This document shows, one piece after another, positions 15,779 through 25,252 of a DNA stretch of 64,000 nucleotides. The DNA is from Rappaport israeli (GTDB lineage Bacteria > Pseudomonadota > Gammaproteobacteria > Cardiobacteriales > Cardiobacteriaceae), in NCBI RefSeq assembly GCF_001888055.1, contig NZ_LXHZ01000023.1, positions 1-64,000 of the forward strand. The letters run 5' to 3'. The notes under the pieces were generated by a model. It had not been told where the DNA came from, ran no database searches, and was given only the letters and a program-made list of their open reading frames with translations. Position 1 is the stretch's first letter. Each line of letters opens with the position of its first letter. The translations under genes and the position numbers were made by a program.

Positions 15779-17520
15779 GGTCTTTCCTTTTGATTATGTT
15801 GGACTTGTGCATTGGGAGATAAATGGGCTTGCCAGAATTGGGCATAGCGGCCATTTTGTGCGACTAAGCTGTGATGGTCGCCGCATTCGCAGACTTTTCC
15901 CTGTGCAATAAAGGCAATTTGATGGGCTGAGAGAATGGTGTTGAGTTGATGAGCGATGACGACAACGGTGGCATTTTTTGCCAATTCTTCTATTGCCGCG
16001 CTAACAATCTGCGCACTTTTGCCATCAAGAGCAGCGGTGGCTTCATCAAATAAGACAATTGGCGCACGTTTGAGCAGGGCGCGAGCAATGGATACACGCT
16101 GACGTTCGCCGCCTGATAAAGCACTGCCCCCTTCGCCAACGCGGCTGTTTAAGCCCTCAGGCAGTCTGGCAATGATTTCATCAACGCCAGAGAGCGTGAT
16201 GGCGGTGTGCAAATCGGCTTCACTGGCATGAGGATTGCCTAATCGGATATTGGCTTCTAGGCTATCATCAAAGAGATAAACCTGTTGAAATACGAGGGAA
16301 AATTGCTGCATCAACTCTTGATGACTGAGTTGGCGAATGTCGTGTCCGCCAATAGAGATGCTGCCGCTATCAATATCCCAAAATCGCGCGATAAGTTGAA
16401 TGATGGTGCTTTTGCCACAGCCTGATGCGCCGACAAGAGCGGTGATTTGACCGCTGGGAATATGTAGATTGAGTCCTTGCAAGATAGGCGCATGGCTATG
16501 ATAGCCAAAGCTCACATTGCTCAATGTGATGTCATGACGATTGGGTGCTGGCTCAGGATTTTCGGCTTCTGGCAGGCTTGGCGTATTTAACAGATTGACG
16601 ATGTCTAGTAGCACTGCTTTTGTGCGTTTCAGCCCTGCACCATATTCAGATAATAATTTGAGCGGTCCGCTAAAGAGTGCGCATAATCCAATCAAGGCAA
16701 GCGTTTTGGCAGGAGTTAAGCTGCCATTTAAGGCAAAGAGTAAGGCGCTGCTGACCACGATGGCAAGCAAGGTTTGCACCAAGATGCTTTGGCTGAGCAT
16801 TCCCCATAAAGAGGCAAATAAGGCTTTGTGTTGGGCTTGATGCTGAGCGTTTAAGGCTTGAATGAGCGGTGGATAATCACCGCTGTGATAATGGCTACTG
16901 CGCAGCAGGCTTTGGCATTGAATATATTCCAAGATGGCTTCACCGCTTTGTTGATGTGCATGGTGAATGTTTTGTTCGGCGCGTTCATGGCGCAGCGTGG
17001 AATAATGTGTTAGCGCATAAATCAGTGGTGTAGAAAGGATTAAGATCAGTCCTAAGCGCCAATCAATAAAGAGCATAATGACCGCTACGCTCAGCGGTAC
17101 GCAGATGTTGATGATAAGCGGCAGCAGAATATCCATCGCGCTTTGCGCAACGAGCAGAGTACCACGTACGGCAATATGTGCAGCAAAGGCACTTTTTTCT
17201 GGGGCGAACCAGCCAATTGGCAGGCGAATGAGATGTCGCCCTAATTGCTTGTGCATGAGATGAATGAGTTTCATGGCTTCGTCAAATCCACGCATGGTCG
17301 CCACCGCTTCTAAATAGGCACTGATTCCAGCGGCAATCATCATTGCCAGCAGCCAGTATAAAAAGGCTTGATACTCTCTTTGTAGCAGGTGTTGCATGAG
17401 TGGTAACAGCAGGATAACGGCAATGCCTCGCACGATGCCTGTGCTAATGGCAAGGAGAAGAAATTGGCGAAATTGTTGGCGCTCTCCAAAAGCGGCAAGA
17501 CGGAAAAGTGCTTGAATCAT
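15775..17520 (-). CDS. ABC half-transporter of exporter fold, YbtQ/IrtB-like
   Basis: A 581-aa protein with an N-terminal six-helix membrane domain (about residues 15-310) and a C-terminal ATPase with Walker A GASGCGKSTI, signature LSGGERQRV and Walker B IVLFDEATAALD. Paired half-transporters of this kind next to siderophore genes (YbtP/YbtQ, IrtA/IrtB) import ferric siderophores despite their exporter fold. It is coupled by ATGA overlaps to both neighbours: the second half-transporter upstream and the ECF S component downstream. Intact. An export function cannot be excluded. Confidence 0.8.
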   Translation of the reverse strand: MIQALFRLAAFGERQQFRQFLLLAISTGIVRGIAVILLLPLMQHLLQREYQAFLYWLLAMMIAAGISAYLEAVATMRGFDEAMKLIHLMHKQLGRHLIRLPIGWFAPEKSAFAAHIAVRGTLLVAQSAMDILLPLIINICVPLSVAVIMLFIDWRLGLILILSTPLIYALTHYSTLRHERAEQNIHHAHQQSGEAILEYIQCQSLLRSSHYHSGDYPPLIQALNAQHQAQHKALFASLWGMLSQSILVQTLLAIVVSSALLFALNGSLTPAKTLALIGLCALFSGPLKLLSEYGAGLKRTKAVLLDIVNLLNTPSLPEAENPEPAPNRHDITLSNVSFGYHSHAPILQGLNLHIPSGQITALVGASGCGKSTIIQLIARFWDIDSGSISIGGHDIRQLSHQELMQQFSLVFQQVYLFDDSLEANIRLGNPHASEADLHTAITLSGVDEIIARLPEGLNSRVGEGGSALSGGERQRVSIARALLKRAPIVLFDEATAALDGKSAQIVSAAIEELAKNATVVVIAHQLNTILSAHQIAFIAQGKVCECGDHHSLVAQNGRYAQFWQAHLSPNAQVQHNQKERP

Positions 17521-19234
17521 ACTTGCTCCGAAGTGTGTTGGCTATGCCAAAGTTGATAGTAAAGTCCTTTTTTGGCAAGCAGTTCGCTGTGCTTACCTTG
17601 TTCAACAATCCTGCCTTTGTCCATCACCAAAATTTGGTCGGCATGAGCAATACTGGCTAGACGGTGGCTGATGCTGATGATGCTGTGTTGCTGTGTCAAT
17701 TCCTCAATGGCTTGACTAAGCATTTGCTGCGTGAGTGGGTCGGTCGCAGCGGTGGCTTCATCAAAGATGATAATGGGTGGGGCGTGTAATATCAGCTAGC
17801 CAAATGAATACGTTGAATTTCGCCACCAGATAGTCTGGCTTCTGTGCCAATCATGCTGTCGTAGCCTTTTTCTAATTGCATGATTCGCTCATGAATGCAG
17901 GCACGTTTGGCAGCGGCGATGAGTTGCTCTTCGCTAGCACTTTTACCAAGCCTGATGTTGTCGGCGATACTGGCATGTAAGAGCGGTGCTTGTTGTCCCA
18001 ATATGCCGATGGTTTCCTGAAGCTGGCTCAATGGAATGTGGCGCAGTTCCTGCCCATCAAGGCTAATACTGCCTGCTTCAATATCTTGAAAACGTGCGAG
18101 TAGGGCGGCAAGGGTGGATTTGCCAGCACCAGAGCTGCCCACAATGGCGCTATGGGTCTTGGGTGGAAAATCGGCATTGATGTGTTCCAAAATACGATGC
18201 TCTGCATAGCCAAAAGAAAGATTGCTTACGCGCAGATGAGGAATGGCAGAGAGCGGCACGATGGTCTTGGCATTTGTCAATTCTGCTTGTTGCAAAAAAG
18301 CATAAATGCGCTGCGCTGCTCCTTGAGCGGCAGCACGTACTTGCGAGGAAAGTGCAAGCGTCATGAGCGTGCCGGGTACAAAAAGAGCAATGAGTGTGGC
18401 AATCAGGATATGCTCAGGTGCAGGCGCTTGGGGGAGAAAAGCGGTGGCACTCATGATGATAATGATAACAGGGGCAGATAAGGCACATAGAGCAATGCCT
18501 TGCGCGCGCATGGCTGGTTGCACCAGTGTGCTGAAGCGTTGATAAAAATCACTACTGGCTTCGTCAAAGCGGCTATAGCCCATCTCGCTTTTAGCAAAGA
18601 TTTTCAGCACGGCAACGCCATTGACGTATTCTGTAATCGTGGCGCTGACTTTTTGTAAATGGCGGTTTATCTCTTCCATGATGCCGCGCATATCATAACG
18701 TGCGCAGAGGCTAAATAGGATAAGGTACAGCAGTAGTGGAGCGGTGGCGGCAATGCCTAGTTTCCAGTCAAGATAAAAACAAAAGCCAATCCCCATCAGC
18801 GGTGTGAGTGTGGCGGCTAACATTTCGACAAAGGTATGGGCAACCAGTTGATGCAGGGACTCAACGTCTTCTTGTATGAGTTGTCTGATTTCGCCTGAAG
18901 CGTGATGGCTAAACCAAGAAAGCGGCAGCTTTGCTAGTTTGCTGATCAGCTTGCTGCGAAGCAGGGCTTGCAAGCGGTGGTCGGCAATATGAGTCAGCCA
19001 TAGGGCAATTGCACCGAGACCTGAATGCAATCCTAAACCCATCACAAAGTAAAATAATGCTTGTAAAGCCGCTTGTTTTTCACCGCTAAATAAAGCCTGA
19101 CTTAAGGCGAGTAAAGCGGCGTAGGGAATTAAGGAGCATAAGCTCGCTAGTATTTGTAATAAAGCGGCAACACTCATGCGATATTTAATCGGAGACAGTA
19201 GCTGCCATAATGGCGTATGTTTTAATTTCAACAT
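17517..19234 (-). CDS. ABC half-transporter of exporter fold, YbtP/IrtA-like (frameshift near 17795)
   Basis: The main part (19234 to about 17795) carries six membrane helices and an ATPase with Walker A GSSGAGKSTL and signature LSGGEIQRIHLA. A one-base change after LAS ends that frame. Shifted by one, the sequence continues with LILHAPPIIIFDEATAATD (Walker B) and the D-loop and H-loop (ISISHRLASIAHAD) to the stop at 17517. Joined, this is a normal half-transporter of about 570 aa and the partner of the next gene. Its start overlaps the end of a thioesterase relic, showing it was inside a longer operon. The break may be an assembly error. Confidence 0.7.
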
Positions 19235-19380
19235 GATATATCCTGTTCAGCTGTGAGAGATTCGGCAAGTTGGTGGAGGAGATTGGGCAATTGCGTATTG
19301 GGCGCTGAAAGATAGAAATGTCCGCCATCCACAACGAGGGCGTTCAGAAATCTGTGTCAGTTCAATCAAAGGCTCATCAC
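19228..19380 (-). pseudogene. type II thioesterase, C-terminal relic
   Basis: Reading leftwards, the frame gives DEPLIELTQISE, then after a small disruption LVVDGGHFYLSAPNTQLPNLLH, ending in a TGA that overlaps the ATG of the YbtP-like gene. The GGHFYL motif with the catalytic His is characteristic of NRPS-associated type II thioesterases (GrsT/YbtT type). Only the last 50 or so residues remain. It ties the downstream transporter operon to a former nonribosomal peptide or siderophore pathway. Confidence 0.6.
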
Positions 19381-19394
19381 CTTATCTAAGCGCC

Positions 19395-19561
19395 CGGGGA
19401 AATGGATAGACAACTGCATCATAGCAGACAATAAGAATATCTTCTACGCCATGATTGTGTAAATCCATCAGCACAGACAGCCAATAATTGGCGCCCTCAC
19501 TTTCAGAGCAGTAAAGTCCAATAAGCTCTTTATGCCCCTCGGTATTGAGGGTTATAGTTGG
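19395..19561 (-). pseudogene. IS256-family transposase relic
   Basis: The minus-strand frame reads NTEGHKELIGLYCSESEGAN, then YWLSVLMDLHNHGVEDILIV, matching the conserved EGxKELLGxxxSExEGAxFWxxVLxDLxxRGxxDILI block of IS256/Mutator transposases. The following CVDGLKGFPEAI motif, with a catalytic Asp, has degenerated. Only about 55 residues are left. Confidence 0.65.
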
Positions 19562-19708
19562 TCGGTAATACTGCTGATGGCGGCTCTACTCAAATCCTTT
19601 AATGGTTCTTATATACCGATTGCCATGTACATCATTTTCACTGGCATTATTTCACTGATTGCCATTCGCGCTGCTGACGACTACGCTGGCAAACCATTGG
19701 ACGACTGA
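19562..19708 (+). pseudogene. C-terminal relic of an MFS (MHS-type) transporter
   Basis: The plus-strand frame gives MAALLKSFNGSYIPIAMYII then FTGIISLIAIRAADDYAG and a stop. This matches the last two membrane helices of metabolite:H+ symporters of the ProP/ShiA type (LLxxxxGSWxPIAxYLxxxxxISLxA). The rest of the gene is missing. It abuts the IS256 relic directly. Confidence 0.45.
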
Positions 19709-19905
19709 TTTCATAAGCGCCATTAAAACCTAAAATGCAACAGGCTGCCCCAATCGACCGTATTACCCCTTCAGGCATTGAAAAACGCTACACACCGCTT
19801 TTTAGCCCATGGTGTCTTGGCAAAGCCTTAATTAATAATAATAGACATTAAGAGATTTGTAATTAAATTTAACAATTGAAAAATTAGCCAAAAACAATAT
19901 TTTAT

Positions 19906-19913
19906 GGTATAAT
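19906..19913 (+). promoter_or_regulatory. extended -10 promoter for the PAS gene
   Basis: GGTATAAT, preceded by T, gives an extended -10 (TGnTATAAT) about 50 bp before the PAS gene start. A matching -35 at normal spacing is not evident, as is common for extended -10 promoters. Confidence 0.4.
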
Positions 19914-19963
19914 TGATACCTTCAATTGATAATTTTTTTTACAATCTTTTATGGAAAATTATC

Positions 19964-20554
19964 ATGAAATACGAACTTCCAAAAATGGAAAAACCTCCTT
20001 CCCACACTTCTATCTCTTCTATTGAAACCGCCTTTATGGAATACCATGATGACTCTTCACGCGAGGTCTTCTTTACGGACTCGCAATACATCGTCCCACA
20101 CAACATGATGATTGTTTCGCGCACCGATTTAGACGGTTTCATTACGCATGCCAATGCAGACTTTGTCGATGCCAGCGGCTACACCAAAGAAGAAATTATC
20201 GGACAACCACATTTTTTTATGCGTCATCCACATATGCCTAAAGCTGCTTTTGCAGATCTTTGGACAACCATCCAAACAGGCGGGACTTGGATTGGCATAG
20301 TAAAAAACCTACGCAAAGACGGTGGTTACTATTGGGTCAAAGCCACTGTAACCACTATTCGCGATAAAGATGATAATATTGTCGGCTATCATTCAGTACG
20401 TCGCCGTATTGATCGCGACATTATCAAAGAATATGAAGAACGCTACGCGCAAATGCGCGCTGAAGAAAAACGCCTAAACAGCGCCATCAAACAAGTAAAA
20501 AGCGGTGATGTCCAAACTCACCGCTTTTATTTTATAACGCCACACAATCTCTAA
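19964..20554 (+). CDS. PAS-domain (Aer-like) sensor protein, C-terminus probably shifted
   Basis: About 196 aa. It contains one PAS domain of the Aer redox-sensor type (about residues 40-150), with TDLDGFITHANADFVDASGY, EEIIGQPHFFMRHPHMP and GGTWIGIVKNLRKDGGYYWV; Aer binds FAD in this fold. A short charged helix follows. No methyl-accepting, kinase or GGDEF domain is attached, so it would signal by protein contact. I chose the Met at 19964 because GGAAAA precedes it. An intrinsic terminator lies inside the last 20 codons, and a one-base shift would give a TAA just before it, so the real C-terminus is probably near base 20497. Confidence 0.65.
   Translation: MKYELPKMEKPPSHTSISSIETAFMEYHDDSSREVFFTDSQYIVPHNMMIVSRTDLDGFITHANADFVDASGYTKEEIIGQPHFFMRHPHMPKAAFADLWTTIQTGGTWIGIVKNLRKDGGYYWVKATVTTIRDKDDNIVGYHSVRRRIDRDIIKEYEERYAQMRAEEKRLNSAIKQVKSGDVQTHRFYFITPHNL
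20498..20528 (+). terminator. intrinsic terminator inside the annotated 3' end of the PAS gene
   Basis: AAAAGCGGTGA and TCACCGCTTTT pair perfectly over 11 bp with a 9-nt loop, followed by ATTTTAT. Terminators rarely lie inside coding sequence, so the downstream residues of the PAS frame are probably not translated in the native gene. Confidence 0.75.
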
Positions 20555-20715
20555 TCTCTAATCTCTAATCTCTAATCTCTAATCTCTAATCTCTAATCTC
20601 TAATCTCTAATCTCTAATCTCTAATCTCTAATCTCTAATCTCTAATCTCTAATCTCTAATCTAATCTAATCTAATCTAATCTAATCTAATCTAATCTAAT
20701 CTAATCTAATCTAAT
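20549..20715. repeat. compound tandem repeat: 16 x CTCTAAT then 11 x CTAAT
   Basis: Sixteen perfect copies of the heptamer CTCTAAT (20549-20660) pass without a break into eleven perfect copies of the pentamer CTAAT (20661-20715). The pentamer equals the heptamer minus CT. All six reading frames contain stops within the array, so it is not coding. It lies between the convergent PAS and rsmA genes. Arrays this pure are expected to change length by slippage. Confidence 0.95.
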
Positions 20716-20775
20716 TTCCCGCCAGAAAAAACACCCCACGAAAAAACGCCGTTAGCCCTTATTTTCATGGCGCTA

Positions 20776-21570
20776 TTAGGGCGCTACCCTAGCACTTAAC
20801 GCGTTTGCCATGCGTGCAAAATCCTCACCGCCTAATGTTTCAGGTCGTGCGGTTGGTTCAATGGATAAATCCGCCAACTGCGCCTCGCTAAAATAAGGGC
20901 GCAATGATTTACGCACCATTTTTCGCCGTTGACTAAAAGCCTCTCGCACCAAGCGCTCAAACACCGCAAACTCTTCTACCTCCCAAGCAGGCGTTGTCCG
21001 TACAAGCAATCGCACCACAGCGGAATCCACTTTTGGCGGTGGATTAAATGCTTCTGGCGCAATCTCAAATAGCGACTCTGCCTCACAATAATATTGCACC
21101 ATAATGCTCAAACGTCCGTATGCCTTACTGCCTGCCTGCGCCACAATCCGCGCCACCACTTCTTTTTGTAGCATAAAATGCATGTCTTTAATCTGATGCC
21201 GATGCGCCAGACAGTGAAATAAAATGGGTGAGGAGAGGTTATAAGGCAAATTACCAATCAAGCGCAAAGGCGCTTCTTTAGCTAAGGCGGATAAATCCAC
21301 GCGCAACACATCTGCTTCAATAATTTCCAACTTGCCATGAATAGCGGTCGCTGCTTTTAGCGCGCTCATCACGCGGCGGTCAAATTCAATGGCTGTTAGG
21401 CGCTTAGCTTGTTGCAACACAGGCACAGTCAGCGCTCCCAAACCAGCTCCGATTTCTACTAAATGTTGCCCTTCTTTAGGCGCAATCGCACAAACCAATT
21501 GCGAAATGACCTGTTCATCGATTAAAAAATGTTGTCCTAAACTTTTATCCGCTTTGACTGGAGTTTGCAT
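20776..21570 (-). CDS. rsmA: 16S rRNA adenine dimethyltransferase RsmA (KsgA)
   Basis: A 264-aa protein that dimethylates A1518 and A1519 of 16S rRNA using S-adenosylmethionine, late in 30S assembly. Visible motifs: SLGQHFLIDE at the N-terminus, the SAM-binding VEIGAGLGALT, the acidic residue in TAIEFDR, and the catalytic NLPYNLSSPILF. The C-terminal helical domain has the usual FSQRRKMVRKSL. It follows surA with a 12-bp gap; lptD-surA-rsmA order is standard in gammaproteobacteria. Intact. Confidence 0.95.
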   Translation of the reverse strand: MQTPVKADKSLGQHFLIDEQVISQLVCAIAPKEGQHLVEIGAGLGALTVPVLQQAKRLTAIEFDRRVMSALKAATAIHGKLEIIEADVLRVDLSALAKEAPLRLIGNLPYNLSSPILFHCLAHRHQIKDMHFMLQKEVVARIVAQAGSKAYGRLSIMVQYYCEAESLFEIAPEAFNPPPKVDSAVVRLLVRTTPAWEVEEFAVFERLVREAFSQRRKMVRKSLRPYFSEAQLADLSIEPTARPETLGGEDFARMANALSARVAP

Positions 21571-21582
21571 GGTGCTTATTCC

Positions 21583-22920
21583 TTATAAGCGAATATCAAC
21601 ATAGGCTTGCTGACGCAATTCAAGTAAACGTTGTTGCCAAACTTCTTCCAATTGTTTTTCCAATAAACTTTGGCGAATTTGCGCGCGCAATACTTCTTCA
21701 CTGCGATCAACAATGCGTTGGTCTAGCACTTTTAGAATATGCCAACCATAAGGCGTGCGCACGGGCGCGGTATATTGATTAGGGATTGCCTGCATCATCG
21801 CCTCAGCAAAAGCAGGCACTACTTCATCTGCGCCAATCCAACCCAATTGCCCCCCCTGAGAAGCAGAAACGCGGTCATCAGAATAGGTTTGCGCTAATAC
21901 AGAAAAATCCGCGCCAGCTAATAATTGTTGATAAAGCGCGTCCGCGCGTTGTTTTTGACTGTTTGCCTGCGTTTCATTGTCTACGCGCAACAAAATATGC
22001 GCCACATTCGCCTCAGGCAATTGATACGCACCGCCCTCACCTTGTTTGCTCACCACTTTTAGAAAATGCATGCCATCCCGATCGGTAATCGGCGATTCTA
22101 CAATTTCGCCTGCTGGGAGATTGGCGATGGCGTTTGCAAAGCGGGTAGGGATTTGCGCCATGCTCACCTCGCCCAAATCATTAAAGGTCGCACCATTAAT
22201 TTGACTGGCAATTTGCGCTAATGATTGTCCTGCCTGATGAGCATTGGCTATCGTGCTTAGAATCTGCTTAACCGCCTCCCCGCGCTCTTTAACGCCTCCT
22301 GCTGGGACAGGCACTAATAAATCCTGCACCTGTAAACGTAACCCCTGCGCGCGCGCGATTTGTGCTAACTGCTGGTCAATTTGTGCTTCACTAATGCGCA
22401 CATTTTGCCCCACCAAGCCTTGACGCAATTGTTGTAATATCACCTCATGCGCCATTTGCGCGCGAAAAGCGCGCTCATCCAATCCTGTTTCTTGTTGAAC
22501 CTTGCCCAACAACTCATCCACGCTTAAGCCATTTTGTCCTGCCACTTGCATTAAAGCCGCTTCAATGTCTTGCTCGCTGGCTTGAATGCCTACTTTTTGC
22601 TGAATTTGCGCTAGCAAATGTTGCATAATCACGCGCTCTAATAATTGCGTTTGCAGCATCTGTGTTGAAATCCCTTCCATATCGCCAAACTGCGCCCGTT
22701 CGCGCGCTAGTTCTTGTTGTAATTGCTGATAACTAATCACCTCATCATTAATCACCAAGGCAATTTCATCTAACAATTGATAGTTAGAGGCGTATTTTTG
22801 CCCAAATTCAAGCGCGCTTGAAGGGGAGTTCACCACTGTTTGCGCGTATGGGTTTAAAGGCGTTAAAAGCGCTACGCTTAAAGTTAAACAAACGGTGCGC
22901 GCAAAAGAATTTTGAAACAT
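21583..22920 (-). CDS. surA: periplasmic chaperone / peptidyl-prolyl isomerase SurA
   Basis: A 445-aa protein with a signal peptide (about residues 1-26, ending PYAQ). A SurA N-terminal chaperone domain follows (DEIALVINDEVISYQQLQQEL), then two parvulin domains. The second, with VAHILLRVDNET, ADFSVLAQTYSDD, GGQLGWIG and TPYGWHILKVLD, is well conserved; the first (around LGEVSMAQIPTRFANAI) is more diverged, as in E. coli. It helps outer-membrane proteins, including LptD encoded just upstream, fold in the periplasm. Intact and 2 bp from lptD, so probably one transcript. Confidence 0.93.
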   Translation of the reverse strand: MFQNSFARTVCLTLSVALLTPLNPYAQTVVNSPSSALEFGQKYASNYQLLDEIALVINDEVISYQQLQQELARERAQFGDMEGISTQMLQTQLLERVIMQHLLAQIQQKVGIQASEQDIEAALMQVAGQNGLSVDELLGKVQQETGLDERAFRAQMAHEVILQQLRQGLVGQNVRISEAQIDQQLAQIARAQGLRLQVQDLLVPVPAGGVKERGEAVKQILSTIANAHQAGQSLAQIASQINGATFNDLGEVSMAQIPTRFANAIANLPAGEIVESPITDRDGMHFLKVVSKQGEGGAYQLPEANVAHILLRVDNETQANSQKQRADALYQQLLAGADFSVLAQTYSDDRVSASQGGQLGWIGADEVVPAFAEAMMQAIPNQYTAPVRTPYGWHILKVLDQRIVDRSEEVLRAQIRQSLLEKQLEEVWQQRLLELRQQAYVDIRL

Positions 22921-22922
22921 TA

Positions 22923-25192
22923 TTACTCCTCTTTTAAAGGTTTAAATCCTTGAATTTCTTGGCTTAGAAGTGCAGCAGAACGATTGCCCATATTCCCTAA
23001 GCCTTTGAATACAAATTCTAAGTATACGGCATTATTCGCTTTAGCGCTTTGCGGGGTGTCGCGATAATGCTTGCCAACCAAACGCCATGCCCAGCAACAA
23101 TCGTTATACTCCACGCCCAATAAGCTATTGAGTGAGCGGTCAAAGGTTTTGGAATAATCTTGTCGCGCAAACACACGCCACTGCGGATTGATGCGCCACA
23201 CGCCTGATAAACTCAATTGATTGTAGCGGTTGCGATAATAATGATGTCCAAGGCTAATAAAGCGGTCGTCTTCTAGTTTATAGCGCAAATCAATCACATC
23301 GCGTTGATTTTCACCTTTAGCAGTATCCCAAAATGACAGCGCATAAATATCCCAATGGCGGTCAATTTGATAAAACCCCTCCCCCACAATCACTGATTTC
23401 CCTTCGGTATGCGCTGCAGAGGCGGTTAGATTTACTTTGCGGTCGGCAAAATATTGGATTTGCCCAAGCGAAAGACGAAATTTCTCCTGCCCATCTTCAT
23501 CCTTATACAGGCGGGTGGTGAGCACGGTGGTGAGCTGGTTGGCATCCCCGATTCTATCGCCACCAATAAAGCGGTTGGGCGCAAATAACCATTGCCATGA
23601 ACGACTTGCTAAACCTGTATCAAACAATGGCAAATCATCTTGGTTGCGATAAGGCGTATAGAGATAAAATAATCTTGGTTCGATGGTTTGGGTGAAATGC
23701 GCTCCGCCCCATTGCAAAGGTCTTTCTAAAGTTAGTCCGCCATCTAGGCTAAGCGTTGGCAATAGGCGGGTTTGCTGAGGTTTAGCGTGTGTGGCATTAA
23801 AATTAGATAAATCATAATGCGTGGCTTTTAGGCGCAATTTTGGTTCAAAATAGCCATAACTACGGTTTAGGCGATACCCCACCTCTCCCTGCACATCAAA
23901 ACGATTGGCGCTGCCTTTGTTAGGCGCTTCAAAGCGTATCGCTTCGGCATTTAGCGCATAATGAAAAGGTTGATGCTCTTTTGCGTAGTGATACAGCACT
24001 TGCGGTAGGCGCCGATAGGGCGTACTACTGGCGCTCACTTTGGGACTAATGCGCTGATAATCTTGCCCCTGAATAATGAGTGTGCCATAGCGCCCCTCGC
24101 CAATAAGGCGCGCATAGCGCTCTAAATACCATTGGTTATACACATTTGGGCGATAATCATAATCTTCTACAAAATGACTATCTGAAACATCTTGCAATAA
24201 AAGCTCACTCCGCCACTGCTGATTTAATTGCGCGCGATGGTCAAATTTAAACGACCACCTTGGACTTTGTAGAGATTTATTATCTTTATCTATCCACATG
24301 CCGTTAAGCGTTGCGCTTTGCCTAGCGCCTAAATAACGATATTCCCCCTCCAGCATAATGCCGCGTTTACTCATCGGACGCAGGGAAAAAGTCGCATCTT
24401 GATTGGGCGCGATATTCCAATAATACGGCAAGGTTAAATCCAATCCGCGTTTTTCGCTAGAGTGTAGCATTGGCGTTAAAAATCCACTTTGGCGCGCCTC
24501 TGTGGTGGGAAAAGAAAAATAAGGTAAATACAAAACGGGGATATTTTTAATATTAAAAGTGATATTGCGCGCCACCCCGCGTTGGGTTTGTTGGTCAAGG
24601 GTAAGTTGTTGGGCTTGTAAATGCCAGGCGGGCGATTGGCGAGCGCAAGTTGTCCAAGTTAGTTGTTCAAAGCTACTGTTTTGCTGTTTTTGGTCAAAAT
24701 GCACATTTTGCGCTGACCCGATGACTGTGTGGGTTTTGGTGCGCATTAAATAATCAGCTTGTTTAAAATCAATGGTTTGTGCGGATAAATCATAGCGTCC
24801 TTCGCGCCCTTGTACGACCAGCTTAGGCGAGGCAAATAATCCTCCCTCTTCAATCATCACCTGCGCTAGTGCATTTTGATAGCGCAACATTGGCGCAAAT
24901 AAATGTTTATCGCTTGATGCAATTTCACCGAACCTGAAAAATCTGCCTGCTCAAAATCTGCGCTAGAAAAATCTGCAGAAATAGAAACTTGTGTATCCCC
25001 TGATTGACCGCCTAGGTGGGTATAAGGCAACAGTGGGTCAACCACGCAATGCTCTAACGCCCAAACAGGCGCATTCCAAGCTCCACTAAAAACAAAAGAG
25101 ATAAATATAAATAATACCGTTGCACGGCTTTTAATCCATTGTGATAAGGTATAATCCGCGCATTCTAGCAAAAACCTTGCACAAGCAAACAA
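22923..25192 (-). CDS. lptD: LPS-assembly outer-membrane protein LptD (frameshift near 24915)
   Basis: Two frames together make a normal LptD. The first (25192 to about 24915) has a hydrophobic signal-like segment, then VSISADFSSADFEQADFSGS, the start of the OstA-type jellyroll. The second, from DKHLFAPMLRYQNALAQV onward, gives the rest of the jellyroll and the large C-terminal barrel. The Cys in TWTTC and the pair in NDCCWAW could form the inter-domain disulphides. One base is missing near HQA/DKHLF. LptD inserts LPS into the outer leaflet and is normally essential, so the break is more likely a sequence error than a dead gene. The start codon is uncertain. Confidence 0.8.
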
Positions 25193-25252
25193 ACATATCC
25201 CACTAATTTATATTGACTGACATGAAACCAAACTATTATTAAGGAGAAAACC

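Noticed and set aside
19741-19843. Short plus-strand frame with TPLFSPWCLGKALINNN, faintly like the start of old yellow enzyme family proteins
   Set aside because: Too short and too weak a resemblance to call a relic.
20549-20715. CRISPR array or telomere-like end
   Set aside because: Units of 5 and 7 bp with no spacers and no cas genes; sequence continues normally into rsmA, so it is not an end.
20549-20715. Phase-variable coding repeat
   Set aside because: Stops occur in all frames within the array, and the PAS frame ends in the first unit, so changes in copy number cannot switch a coding frame.
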